Below are positions 35,508-46,572 of a stretch of 50,144 nt of DNA, piece by piece. Source of the stretch: Balamuthia mandrillaris (lineage: Eukaryota > Discosea > Longamoebia > Balamuthiidae). The stretch covers positions 1 to 50,144 of the forward strand of contig JAVKOQ010000368.1 of assembly GCA_031835245.1 (NCBI GenBank), written 5' to 3'. Every line of letters starts with the position of its first letter. Within the stretch, counting starts at the first letter, position 1. A program made the position numbers and the translations under genes. Below the pieces are notes generated by a model, which was not told the DNA's origin, made no database searches, and saw nothing but the letters and a program-made list of their open reading frames with translations.

Positions 35508-37465
35508 ATGCTACCTGCACCACAGCCATTGGCCCACTGTACTACTGCTGCTTTGGCTGCCTGCCGCGGGTCTTCTTCCGTTTGGCTTAGGTTACAACCG
35601 GCCAGTACGCTCTGTTATTCTACGCCCACCTCTGTAAGCTTTAAGAAGGCCTCCTCCAGTAACAACAAGTTCCTAAAGACCTGTGTTCGGTTTGTCTCCC
35701 TCTCCTTGGTTCTTCTTCCTCCCTTTTGTTGAGAACATTTTCTCATCCGCAAAACCCTTCAAGTGGTCTGCCAGAATCAGCAACGTTGGCTATCAACCAA
35801 CGCAGCAAGCAGCTAGAGAAGGAAGGCCGCACCATCTATCGCTTTGGTTTTGGGCAGTCCCCATTCCCTGGTACCTGTGGCTCTCAGCTGCTTTCTCACC
35901 ACCATCAACTAAGAAGAAGGCAGAGAAGTAGAACAATGTCGGCGAAGAGAAAAAAGAGGAGCTCAAATGAGCCAAGCTCCATCTCCTACTCACTTCTTTT
36001 TCTTCAACCCTAATGATATCCTCGCTCGCGGTCACTAGTGCACCGGAATGTAGTGGAGCAACTAGCAAAGCACGCAGCCAAAGCAGAGTATCTACCTGTT
36101 TGTGGATTGGAAGAGCTGCGTCATGCCGTTGCAACATATCACAACGGTAGAGGCGATGGAGAAGCATCGTTCTCGGCGGCAGATGTTATGGTAGGGCCTG
36201 GTTCCAAGGAGCTCATGTTCATCCTGAATATTTGCCTGCAAGCAAAAGTGTTGTTGCCTATTCCTTCCTGGGTATCGTCTTTCTGATCCTCTATTGCTGC
36301 CCGCTTCATCCTTGCTCTTGTCCCCTTCTGAGCATTTTCTTCTGCAAGAATAGGTGAGCTACGGACCTCAGGCGTCTTTATTTGGCAACGAAGTGCATTG
36401 GTTGTCCACACGCTTTGAAAATAAATGGCTGTTAACAGCAGAAGAGCTGGATACCTTCTGCAAGCAGCATTCTTCCACGGGGTCATCTGGTGATACAACC
36501 ATGCTGCTGGTGCTAAACTATCCTAGTAACCCAACGGGAGCCTCCTACAATGAACAGCAGCTGAAAGAGCTGGGGGAGGTGGCACGGCGACACCACCTCT
36601 TCATTCTCTCCGACGAGATCTACGGACAGTTGCACCATGAAGGCCGCCACCTCTCCCTCAGCAAGTTTTACCCAGAAGGCACTATCCTCAGCAGTGGCAT
36701 TTCAAAGTGGTGTGGCGCTGGTGGATGGCGGCTTGGCACATTCCTGTTCCCTCCCACGACCAGAAGCATTCTGCCTGCTGACCTAAAACAAGCCGTGAGC
36801 GCGGTTGCGAGCGAGAGCTTCTCCGCGGTATCCGCTCCCGTTCAGCATGCCGCCATTGCTGCCTACGATCGCCGGCTAGAGCGTGGAGATGGAGTTTTGG
36901 GGGACACCTTCGAGGATGACTATTATTTGCCTGGCCAGAGGCTAGTACTGAAGAGCTTGGCAGGCCGCTTTGTCCAACGTTTGCGGGAGGATGGCCTGCG
37001 AGTCGCTCAGCCGGATGGTGGCTTCTACCTATGGCTCGACTTTTCTCCTTTCAGAGAGAGCCTTTTTCAGAGCAAGCGCATACGCTTTTCCAATGACTTG
37101 GTGATGAAGGTTTGGATCACAACCTCATGTTCACAAAAGAAAGGCTTGGAAAATAACGTTCAAAAATCAAACACCAACAGCTCTTGGAAGAAACCGGAGT
37201 GGCGCTTTTGGCTGGCTCTCACTTTGGAAGTTGCAGCGGCCATCTCCAAAATGGCGCACACCAGCATGGAGGTGCGGAAGAGCCGCTGACAGCCCGCCTC
37301 GCATACGTCAACTTTGACGGAGAGAAAGCCCTTTCTGCGGCTGTCACACACCTCCAACGTCGCCCACCTCCTGATGGATTGCTCTCCGATGACTTCTTGC
37401 AGCAGCATTGCGGCCGCACCATGTCGGGTCTTGAACACCTTCTCTCTTGGCTGCCGTCCTCCTGA
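35508..37465 (+). CDS. Class I PLP-dependent aminotransferase
   Basis: Core exons are 35734-35870, 36039-36271, 36354-37109 and 37181-37465. The first exon (35508-35689, Ala/Ser/Arg-rich and possibly a mitochondrial targeting sequence) is less sure because its intron would be only 44 nt. The full model is 530 aa. Motifs include GQSPFP, GPGSKELMF, NYPSNPTG (substrate Asn), SDEIYG (PLP Asp and Tyr) and SGISKWCGAGGWRLG with the PLP-binding Lys; a C-terminal LAYVNFDG block closes the fold. These place it in fold type I, aspartate/aromatic aminotransferase class I/II. The layout resembles bacterial-type members (PLP-dependent aminotransferases with the GPGSKELMF motif) more than the canonical eukaryotic aspartate aminotransferase. 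The substrate is not predictable. A stretch around QTM-type sequence in exon 5 (GSHFGSCSGHLQNGAHQHGG) looks inserted relative to relatives. Confidence 0.85.
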
Positions 37466-37536
37466 TTCTTCCTCTGAGGAATTCCAACAAAGGGAACCAT
37501 CTCAAGGCTTGTGTGGGGGAGAGAAGAGAGAGAGAG

Positions 37537-37581
<45 letters not shown>

Positions 37582-37733
37582 GACAGAGAGAGAGACAGAG
37601 AGAGAGAGCCGACAAGAAAAAGAGAATATATCATGACGTCTTGAGAGCAAAGCAAAGAGAAGCAAAGCAAAAAACCACCGAAAAGAAAGACGCAACCTCT
37701 CGTTGACCAACGACATCTTGCTCACCGCCTGTA
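37466..37733. repeat. Spacer with (GA)n microsatellite
   Basis: The run at about 37517-37612 is GA-rich on the + strand, interrupted by CAGAGA units. It lies between two + strand genes and is therefore the one long dinucleotide run here whose sense strand is GA rather than CT. The remaining bases hold the promoter of the next gene; no motif was recognised. Confidence 0.7.
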
Positions 37734-39174
37734 ATGAAGGAGGTGGCGCAAGGTGGGGAGAAGGAGGCGGTGTTGGTGGTGGGGGGAAGCGGCTTCCTGG
37801 GACGCCATGTGGTAGCCTCCCTCCTCCATCACACGCCTCCGCTGGACGTCGTCTGTTTGACCAGAGGAGAGAGGCTACACAAGGGAATGACTTTCTCAAC
37901 AACCACAAATGGAGTCTCTCCTTCTCCTTCTTTCCGCCCCGTCCCTCTCCATCACTTTTGGAAGGAAGCAAACTTAACGCCAACTGCTGATGACGAAGAA
38001 GTGGGCATGTTTCTTGGTGCCAAGTATACGGAAACGAGGCCAGAAGAGGGGGACAAAGAAACGGTCGTTGGCAACAGCGGCCATCAACTGTACCAGTGGT
38101 GTGTACCAAGCCTTCCCTTTGTTCACGTACCATCAACGGCATCTTCTGTTGGGAGGAAGACCGACATCGAAAGAGGTCTCTCAGATTTGCTGCCTAGGCT
38201 TCGAACGGCAGACGAGGAGAGGAGCTCTGCCATAGAGGTCGTGAGTCGTTGTCGGTGCATCGTGAATCTCGTGGGAGTGAAGCAAGCCAACGGCCAGCAA
38301 AACTTCTACCACGCGCATGTGCTTATGACGCAGAACCTCATGTGCGTGGCGCGTTACCTTGGTTCTTAACTCTGGCACCTCTATGCTTCTCTCTTCCAGC
38401 ATCTCGCTCTTGACGTTGTTCTTATACGGTGTTGGTACACAACAACCAGGAATAGAACGGTTCATCCATGTCAGCGTCATACAGCAGCAAGCGCAGGAAC
38501 CGGATGAGGTGAGCATCGAAGAGGAAGCCAAACGGTATAATACGTATCATAGCAGCAAGCGACGAGCAGAACAGCTCGTTAAACGCAGTGGCCTTCGTTA
38601 TACCGTCCTACAACCAGCTGTCATTTTCGGCAAAGGAGACGACTGCATATCGTCGTTGGTCCGCTCCATCAAGTTCCTGCCCAGGTTCTTTTTTGCGCTA
38701 TCAGACTTCTCTATGTGTATTGTCTCCATTTTGTGCTGATATCAATCACAGTTTGTTTCCGCTGGTGGAAAATGGTGCGGCAAAACACCAACCCGTTCAC
38801 GTATGGGGTTTGTTTCATCCAACCATTCTAAAACATGCACCCTCCTTATCTCCTTATTCTCTTTATCTTTTGTTGTTATGGCAGACGTGACAGAATGTAT
38901 TGTAGCGGCCGTCAACGACCGAGATGGCATCACTTGGGGAAAGAGTTATGAATTGGTGGGACCGCATCGTTTCACATTGAAGGAGATGGCGGTGCTTGTA
39001 GCGGATGGACTGTCCCTTCCTATCGTCCCGCATTATACCCCGCTGTTGGTGCATAGAGTTGTTGGCTATCTCTCTGGCAAGCTGTTATCAGAACCGTTGG
39101 CCACACCTGCGCAGCTCACCATGCTCTCCCAAGGTTAGGTTCTTCTCCCATCTCTCCACTCTCGTTCTCGCTCG

Positions 39175-39216
<42 letters not shown>

Positions 39217-39501
39217 ATTGCAAATCGTTCTTTAAAGGAATGACGGGCAACGCAGACGCAGCGAAGATAGATTTGGGACAACAGGGCAGGCCCTTCACAG
39301 CCAACTTTGTGGCTAATCTTCAAGGAGATATTCCTCCTCTGCTAGGCTTCAGCACCCGTCTTTTTCCTTCATCGTACCTTTCTTTCTATTTGCTCTTTTG
39401 TATTTATATTTATGCTCTTATTTACTCTTCCTACAGGCAGCACATGGAATGGACGTCAAAGTGCACAAGTAGCATCAATCCCAAAGATCACATTTCGTTG
39501 A
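37734..39501 (+). CDS. NDUFA9-like atypical short-chain dehydrogenase
   Basis: Exons 37734-38361, 38450-38684, 38752-38807, 38885-39133, 39238-39357 and 39437-39501 give 450 aa. Residues 13-23 carry the Rossmann motif VLVVGGSGFLG. RFIHVSV, YHSSKRRAEQLV (Tyr and Lys of the SDR site) and YTVLQPAVIFGKGD follow, with PVHVWDVTECI later. This is the atypical SDR family that includes the 39-kDa complex I subunit NDUFA9 and related quinone-binding or epimerase-like proteins; complex I membership is not shown. Residues about 45-115 form an insert that the family lacks, and it could be an unspliced or alternative intron, although it has no stop. The last exon overlaps the start of the CPBP gene in another frame. 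If the 79-nt last intron (39358-39436) is retained, the frame instead runs on into the CPBP protein. Confidence 0.8.
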
Positions 39502-40275
39502 GTGTGGGATTGGTGCTGTTGCTGTGGCTTCTTAGTTACCTACTTCCATCGAACATATGGGTGGTAATGCTAGTCTTCGATATGGTGAGCCTTCCCTTTT
39601 GTATTTATATCTACAGGGAACGGTTTGCCTGGCGACAACTGTTGGCCGCTAGTAAGCAGTGCATTATCATCGGAGTGCTAAGCGCAGTTATTCTTTATAT
39701 GGCAGCTCGCCTGGCATTCACCGGCGTGCTGGTTCCTATCTTTCCAGTGCTTAGCCAACAACGGCAGATGCTTAAAACTTGGACGGAGCATCTATCACCA
39801 GCGTTTGGTACTCGCGTCCATCATTAATTAGTTTTTCTATTCAATATTTCGCTCACTGTTTGTGTCCCTGAAAAAAAAAACCTCTACAGGCATACCTCTT
39901 CTATCTTTTGTACTTTGTCCAGTAGAGGATATCATATGGCGGTGTGTTGTGCTGTTCCCTCTGCTCAATCATATTTGCGGATTTGCCGTAAGACCCAATA
40001 GCAACTTTGAAGGCGGTCGTGCTGAAGACTCACAACGAGGAAATTGTTACTTTCTAGCAACGTCAGAGATAAGGGCATGGCTGGCTTGTGTGGCTGCTGC
40101 TTTGGTCTATGCCGCCTCCCATTTGTTGGTGGGTCCTCCACTGTTGGTACTGGCAGCGTTCATAATGGGCACCCTTTGGAACTTGCTGACAATTCGTTGT
40201 GGGAGTCTGTGGCCTACGATTCTCTGTCATGTTTTGTGGGATATCCTTACTTTGTACCTCTTTCCTTTCAGTTAG
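39444..40275 (+). CDS. CPBP-family intramembrane metalloprotease (CAAX protease/Abi-like)
   Basis: Exons 39444-39807 and 39890-40275 give 249 aa. Several hydrophobic segments precede the three CPBP motifs: PVEDIIWR (EExxxR type, here Glu-Asp), VYAASHLL (FxxxH type) and CHVLWDILTLYL (HxxxD/N type). The family includes Rce1, which trims prenylated CAAX proteins, and many bacterial membrane proteases. The small size and Leu-rich N-terminus resemble bacterial-type members. The ATG lies inside the last exon of the NDUFA9-like gene and no separate promoter is visible. A read-through fusion with the upstream gene by intron retention is an alternative, because that intron is open in the right frame and would encode a hydrophobic stretch. 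Confidence 0.8.
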
Positions 40276-40283
40276 CTCACGGC

Positions 40284-40285
<2 letters not shown>

Positions 40286-40322
<37 letters not shown>
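40286..40322. repeat. (GA)n run in convergent spacer
   Basis: The run lies between the CPBP stop (40275) and the BMT5-like stop (40340), and reads CT on the minus strand. Confidence 0.85.
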
Positions 40323-40326
<4 letters not shown>

Positions 40327-40339
40327 AAAGCAATTCGTT

Positions 40340-42594
40340 TCATGTTGACTTGTTCTTTTTCTTTTTTGCAGAGCGAGGTGAAGTTGTGCTTGTGGCGTTT
40401 TTGCCGTTGCTCTCTGTAGTGGTGATAGTAGCTTTGTCCTTGTTACCACCTTCTTTCTTGTTCTTGTTCTTGTTCTTCCTACTCTGTGGAGGTAGTTTTG
40501 CCTCTTTGGCTTTGTGATTTGGGGTTCGCAGGTGGGCGTTGAATCGCTGTTCCGAAATGCAGCGAATTCGACAAAGAGGGCAGTAATATTTGGTGCCCAT
40601 TCGTTTGTCTTGGACCTATTGTGACACGCCAAAATTACCAACTGTTAGCACAGTTTTTTATGCGTTACAGTAAATAATGTGGGTTATAAGGTAAGTACCA
40701 ATACGGCAGTAACTTGGGAAGCTTCTTGCTTTGCCTTCTCTTTTTGTTTTTGGCGTTGGTTTCGTTTTTGCTCTTGATCCTCTTTCTTTTTCTCAGATGG
40801 AGGAATTGTTTCTTTGCTCTTAACTTCCTCTTCCTCGATTTCTTCTGCTTCTTCCTCCTCTGGTTGTGTATCATTACCTTTGGTTTGAGCTTTGTTTTTG
40901 TTATCTAGTAGAGTTTGAATCTTTTTCTTTTGCCTCTTCGCTGCACCAAATGCAAATATCATCGCTCCCTCTAGTATTAAAAGAGCACTTTTAGAACTAT
41001 CACAAGAAAAGGAGAGGAGAGGAGAGGAGAGAGAGGGAGAGAGGAGAGGAGAGGAGAGGAGAGGAGAGGAGAGGAGAGGAGAGGAGAGGAGGAGGAGAGA
41101 GAGGAGAGGAGAGGAGAGGAGAGGAGAGGAGAGGAGAGGAGAGGAGAGGAGAGGAGAGGGAGAGAGAGGAGAGGAGAGGAGAGGAGGGAGAGGAGAGGAG
41201 AGAGGAGAGGAGAGGACCAGCGACACACCAGTAGTAGGAGCCTCCCGGACAAAGGCATCTCCAGCCGTTCGGCTGTTTTCATAACCTGGATAGTCCTGTT
41301 CGTGGAAGGGATACGTTCTATAGTAGTAGTCATCAGCATGAATGAATTGATAAAAACGGTAAGTGAGGTTGAATGAACAACGCACTTCTTTAAGTAAAAT
41401 CCGCATCGGGAGGCCACTTCATTCACATTCCATTTTTTGTAGAAAGCGTTGGTGCGAAGGGAAACATGCACCTCTCCTTCTTTCGGTACCAAGAATGGTC
41501 TTGATGACAAGAAAAAGTCTTCTAGCAATTGCTGCTCTCATCGTCCATTCGTATGTAAGCAGAAGCAAGAGCAAGAGCAAGAGCAAGAGCAAGAGCAAGA
41601 GCAAGAGCAAGAGCAAGAGCAAGAGCAAGAGCAAGAGCAAGAGCAAGAGCAAGAGCAAGAGCAAGAGCAAGAGCAAGAGCAAGAGCAAGAGCAAGAGCAA
41701 GAGCAAGAGCAAGAGCAAGAGCAAGAGCAAGAGCAAGAGCAAGAGCAAGAGCAAGAGCAAGAGCAAGAGCAAGAGCAAGAGCAAGAGCAAGAGCAAGAAC
41801 AGCAGAGAGAGAGAGAGAGAGAGAGAGAACGTAGTGAGCATAGCGATAAAGAGCAGATAGATCAACTCCGGTAAATCATACCTGATTGCTTTGTACAGCT
41901 TCTTGTTGAGAAGCTCCGGTGTGTGGAAAGTTGAACACAATGCGATGGAAGAGTTGTTTGGGTGGGCCTCCCTCCTCTATCAACCAAGTTTGCTCTCCCA
42001 ACTTTGTGGCATCGACACCATGATAAACAGTGGCCTGTGGTTGCAGGTGTTAACACTGTTGGTGTGGCACTGTAACGCATTGGAACAGAGTTAAAAAAAC
42101 AAACCCCCATCTTTGGCAACAGCTGAAGATTGGGCATGCAGCTGGCGTACTTCTCTCTAAACTGGCGCAGAGTATCAAACGTAGTTGCTGTTATGTTTTT
42201 GCCTCCCTTTTTTAAATAACAAAAGAGAGATTTGGTGTTAGCTACCGGCGGAGGCGTGTTTGTAGCGAGAGGGAAAAGAGGAACGTACGATGGCAGAAGC
42301 AAGAGCAACAGCAAAGGATAGGTTTCCCTCTCCCACCAAGAGGATACTTTGTGTACTTCGGTAAGGCCCCGCTCCCGCCGGATTGGGATTGGCAGAGCTC
42401 AGCTGAGCAAGAGCAGACTCCAGTGCGGTGTCACGCTGCGCGGTGGCCAGCATGGCCCGCTTGAATTGCGGCTGTGGTTTTGATTTTGCCTTGCGTGCTG
42501 CCTTTCGTGGCGGCGCCTCATCATTGTCAGACTTTCTTTTCTTCTTGCTGCGATCATTTTTAGCGGGCGCTCGCCCTTCGCCTTTCCTCTTCAT
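40340..42594 (-). CDS. BMT5-like 25S rRNA (uridine-N3) methyltransferase with C-terminal C2H2 finger
   Basis: Seven exons close in frame (447 aa): 42289-42594, 42105-42206, 41882-42034, 41386-41531, 41229-41317, 40699-40970, 40340-40615. After a Lys-rich N-terminus the DUF2431/BMT5 signature appears: SILLVGEGNLSFA (SAM-binding loop), ITATTFD, VYHGVDATKL, HRIVFNFPHTG, LLEDFF and DYPGYENSRTAG. Yeast Bmt5 methylates U2634 of 25S rRNA in the nucleolus, and a similar role is likely. The last exon adds a U1-type C2H2 zinc finger (YYCPLCRIRCISEQRFNAHL...H), which could bind RNA, and a Lys/Asn/Ser-rich end. Two introns are swollen by simple repeats (41532-41881 and 40971-41228). Confidence 0.9.
41011..41216. 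repeat. (GAGGA)n array in BMT5-like intron 5
   Basis: About 200 bases of GAGGA/GAGAG units lie inside the intron 40971-41228. In the gene's sense strand it reads as a pure pyrimidine TCCTC run. Confidence 0.9.
41563..41800. repeat. (GAGCAA)n hexamer array in BMT5-like intron 3
   Basis: Nearly perfect tandem GAGCAA units, about 39 copies, fill most of the intron 41532-41881. They are followed by a short (GA)n run (about 41805-41828). Long frames through it (Ser-Lys, Glu-Gln or poly-Leu) are products of the repeat, not genes. Confidence 0.95.
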
Positions 42595-43074
42595 CCGCCC
42601 GCTAGCGTACGCTTTTCTGCTTTCTTTCTTCTTTCCTTCTGTGATCTGACCATTCGATCTTCTTTATTTGGTCAAATGCTGACGTATCCCATCACATAAA
42701 AGGAAAAGAGAGGAGAGAGGAGAGGAGAGAGGAGAGGAGAGGAGAGAGGAGAGAGGAGAGCAGAAAGGGAGAAGAGAGGGAAAGAGAAAATGAGAAAAGA
42801 AGAGAGGAGGGATTGAGAGAAGAGGGGCGAAAGAAGTGCCTGAAAAGAATAACAAAGGTCTTGTGGCCATGAGATAACAAAGTTGAAAGAGGAAAAAAAA
42901 AAGAGCTACCAACATTTGGCTGTAATAAATAAACTTCAAAAGAAGACAAGAGAGAGGAAAAGAAGAAAAAAAACTCCACAACAAAATAAAAAAAAGAAAA
43001 AATGCGGAGATAAAAAGTGACAAACGATGGTTTCAAGTGCTGCTGCTAGTAGATGATAATCATTCCTCTCCTTT
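42595..43074. promoter_or_regulatory. Spacer with purine-rich repeat upstream of the BMT5-like gene
   Basis: About 480 bases between the BMT5-like start and the LARP1 stop. A GAGAGGAGAG-rich stretch (about 42700-42830) and A-rich sequence follow. It holds the BMT5-like promoter and the LARP1 3' UTR; no gene was seen. Confidence 0.5.
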
Positions 43075-46000
43075 TTAGACTTTGAGCGGGTTTTTGCTCC
43101 ACACGTTAGCACCGGCCGGTACACGAGAGGCATCCTGGGCTGCTAACGCTGACAACGGAGGGAACTCTGTCGGTGAGCTCAAGTCTGCTTTAATCTGCAT
43201 ATATTTAACCAGAAATGGAATTACCACTTGAAAAAGAGAAAGAGAGAAGAAAACAAAAGAAAGAAATCTCAAACCTCTTTCGTGCGATGCCGAGGTCTAA
43301 AATCGTTCAAGGAAGGTCGGCTGGCCAAAAGCTCCTCGAGGAGGGGGTCCAGAGTAACGGGCAGCTGCTTCTTATTGAACTTCATAAAGGCCCAAAACTT
43401 CTCAAGGCCATATAGGCTGCCTCCGTTGTAGTCGGTCAAGGTGAGTCGTTGAAAGTCCTGGAAGAGGGCCGCGCTCATCTTCCTCTCCAAGGCATAGCTG
43501 TAGAACCTAAAGAGGCAGTGGAGGCCATAGCGATGGCTCTGCTCGGCGTCGGCGAGGGCAAAGGACTTGAGGTCGTTATACATCTGCTGGCTGAAATGGG
43601 AGCGGAGAAAGTGGGACCAGAAGCGGTAGAGCGTGTTCATTTCCTTAGATTTGCCCGGACCGAGGCGGGTGCGCTCCTCCAGACATCTCTCGCGGAACTT
43701 GGGATAGCTGGAGAGGAGGCAGCCCTGCTCCTGCAAAAGAGCTGGTGGCGGAAGGACGCGAGCAAGGTTGAGCGCAGTCACCTCTGGCTCCGATGCAACG
43801 TTTTTCACGTCCGTTGTTGGCTCCTTTTCCTTTTGCGGTTGAACAGCAGCAGAAGAAGCAGCAGGTTGCGGGATACCACTCAGGAACCAACCTACAGCAT
43901 AGGCTCTGTCATCGGAGTGCTCTCCGGCAAGTCCGTTGGTAGCGGCTTGTGTCGGTCCGCCTCTGCTATGGCTCCGGCTTAGGGATCGAGTGCGGGTTCG
44001 CTAGGAAGCAATGAGAATGTTTGGGTTGGTTAGTGTTTTGCCTTCGGGGGTAACAGACGTTAAAAAAGGACTTGCTGACATCGTACCTTGTGGCTTTTGA
44101 GAGGGTAAAAACGTCGTGGGTGCTTCGAAGATTTGTTGGTGGTGGGATCTTCCTTTTCTTTGCTCTTTCCATTCGTAGTAGCGGGGGAACCGCGCTTCGC
44201 GGTCAATACTTGCTCGTAAGAATAAATACCGTCATTGATGGCGAGGTTGTCTTCGTGAGCAGATCGGCTCTGAGGGGAAGAAGAGGATTCCTCCGGAGCG
44301 GAGGCAGTCCTAACGATTGGATTTTGCTGCATCACTATGATGAGACCAGACATGTCTTCTTCCTCATAATCGCTCCACTCGTCCTCTGGCTCTTGCTCCC
44401 TGGGTCGCTTCTCATGTTTTCTGCCCTTTTTGTGCTTTCTCTTGTGGGATTTGTCCTTGCCTCCTTCTCCTCCTTTGCCGGCTTTTCTCTCTTTGCCAGC
44501 GGTTTTGGCGGAGGTGGGGGCTGTTGAGTGGCGTTGCTTTTTGCGGGAGCTGGCTGTTTGCCAGTCCCCAACGTACTCAGCGTCCTCTTTGCTCACCATC
44601 TTCGTCTCAGATTGAGCAGGAGTGGAGGTGGTTTCTTTAGAAATACTGTGGCTGAGTAGTCGCTCTTCTTTCTTAGGTTGTTGGTGCTGTTGTGATTGTG
44701 ATGGTTGCTGTTGCTTCGGTTGGTGTTGTGCAGTTTTTGGGTCGGCTCGCCGTTCGTGTTCCTCAGCCGGTTTAGGCGGCAATGGCGCCAATTTGGGAGG
44801 GTTGCTCCAGACTCCTTTATCTTTCTTTGGGCTGGTGCTCGTCTCGGTAGTTTTTGGGGTTTCCTTCAGTGGCTCCTGCGCTTTTCTCGAGGCTGGGACA
44901 GCAGTTGGTTCGGTGTTTGTTGCAGTGCGGGAAGGGTTGGTGTTGGCAGTGGTGTTAGTGCTGGAGTCAGAAGCAGGTTTTAGAGATGAAGCTGCGGGCT
45001 CCGAAAGAGTGGGAGCAGTCTGGGAAGTAGAGGAGACTGAAGGAGAAGGTGTAGAGGAAGCCGAGGGCGATGATGTGGTAGAAGAAATGGGTGAAGCAGG
45101 CGGCACAACTATTGAACCATATTTCTTTTGCGAAGGAACAAATGGTGTCGCCTTCACCGATAGTGTAACCGGGCGCGCGGCAGCTACTTTGCTGCTTTCC
45201 ATCTGCTTCCGGATAAATTCTCTTTCCTCCTAATAAAACAAGTTGATCAGCTGAAGAAATCAAAGCACTTTGAAAGCTAAAGCAAACCTTCGTAGGATAA
45301 AGCCATTGAAGCCAATCATCCTTACGACGGAGTTTGGTGCGAGTGTCGTCTAACTGGACGATAGAGGAGTTTGCCAAGGCATCCACAAGTATGGTAAGGT
45401 CTTGGGTGGGTGTATATGCCAAGATTTGCTTCAGCTTGTTGAAGCTCGCGATGAGCGCAATTGGCACGTAGCCCTCGTCGTCCATTTGGGTTCGCAAGAA
45501 AATATCCTTGCACAGGTTCTCTATGCTAAAGTAATATTCCCTATTATATACCAAACAGTTTAAGTTTTTGTAGTTTGTTCATTCACTCCCACAAGCTTCT
45601 CTCTCTTTCACTCGTTTTAAAAGTAGCGTACACTTGGTAAAGGAGTGCCGCAGTAAGGGCTTCTCCCTCAAGCACAGGCATTGTTGGAATAGCTCCATAG
45701 CGAGGAAGGAGATAAGAATCACTCGTTTGAGAAGGATATTGGTAGTGGTTATTTTGTCTCCGTCCTAACACGGAGAAGAATGAGTAATGTTTAAAAAGAG
45801 AAACTGACAAAAGAAAAAAAAAGAAAGAAAGATAAAGAAAGGACAGTACCTCTGTTGCCATCTCTATTCCTGTTGCCGTTATTGCGATTGTTGGAATTGC
45901 TTCCGTTATTGTTCTGTCTGTTGTAAGGTCTTTTGTTATTGCGCCGGTCGCCGCCATATTTGTTATTATGAGTGTTGTTATTATGATTTGAGGAGCCAGG

Positions 46001-46572
46001 AGCAGAGGACAAGCCTGACGCGTCTTTTGGCGGGGACGGAAGTTGTTGCGAGTGGCTCTGCGAGGTATTGGTACGAACATCGTTTTTCTTGCTCCCCTCC
46101 AGGTTGCTGCTTGGGGTGGTTGCAGCAACAGGCGTCTTGGCAGGGCCTTGTTGGGCCTCTCCTAGGCTCGGCCAGTTTTGTGGTTCCAACACGAAACCCT
46201 TTTGTAATAACGACCGGTTAACGCTGTACCTCAATACAAGAAAGAACGAGAGAGAGAGAGAGAGAGAACTAAAGCGAAAGGGAAGAGTACCGCAGCAGGG
46301 GTAGCAACCTTTGGAGCAGGTTTTCCATTCCAAGCGGTGCCACTCTTGCGAACGTTACCTCCAGCAGTTGTTGTCGGCGTTTGCGAATTGCGTTGCGTTC
46401 CGGAAGGTGAAGAGGAGGTTGAAGCAGTTGGGGCGGAGGAAGGAAGGGACGGAGAGGTGGAAGGAGAGGCTTCCAAGGTTTTTTCTTTGGCGTCAGCAGT
46501 TTGCAGGTTAGGGGAGTCTTGTTGAGGTTTCGTTTTGTCTACTGCCGCTCCTTGACTCACCATATCAGCCAT
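43075..46572 (-). CDS. LARP1: La-related protein 1
   Basis: Seven exons close in frame (1001 aa): 46291-46572, 45850-46198, 45632-45764, 45288-45540, 44087-45229, 43275-44000, 43075-43194. The La motif spans residues about 255-340 (QVEYYFSIENL, FLRTQMDDEGYVPI, LIASFNKLKQI, DDWLQWLYP). A Ser/Pro/Thr- and Lys-rich linker of about 400 residues follows. Residues about 815-960 hold the DM15 repeats (SYPKFRERCLEERTRLG, MNTLYRFWSHFLR, YGLHCLFRFYSYALE, YGLEKFWAFMKF), which bind the cap and first nucleotides of TOP mRNAs in human LARP1. Asn/Arg/Gly-rich sequence lies before the La motif (HNNNTHNNKYGGDRRNN). The expected role is cytoplasmic control of translation and stability of ribosomal-protein mRNAs downstream of TOR. 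The very short last exon ends ANVWSKNPLKV. Confidence 0.93.

Noticed and set aside
39592-39616. A short intron (about 30 nt) within the first CPBP exon
   Set aside because: It is too short compared with other introns here, and the unspliced frame gives a continuous CPBP-like helix sequence.
41563-41800. Regular repeat array considered as a CRISPR
   Set aside because: It has 6-bp units with no spacers, in a eukaryotic intron.
41363-41940. Frames with long Ser-Lys, Glu-Gln and poly-Leu repeats
   Set aside because: All come from the GAGCAA hexamer array inside an intron of the BMT5-like gene; flanking exons splice across it in phase.
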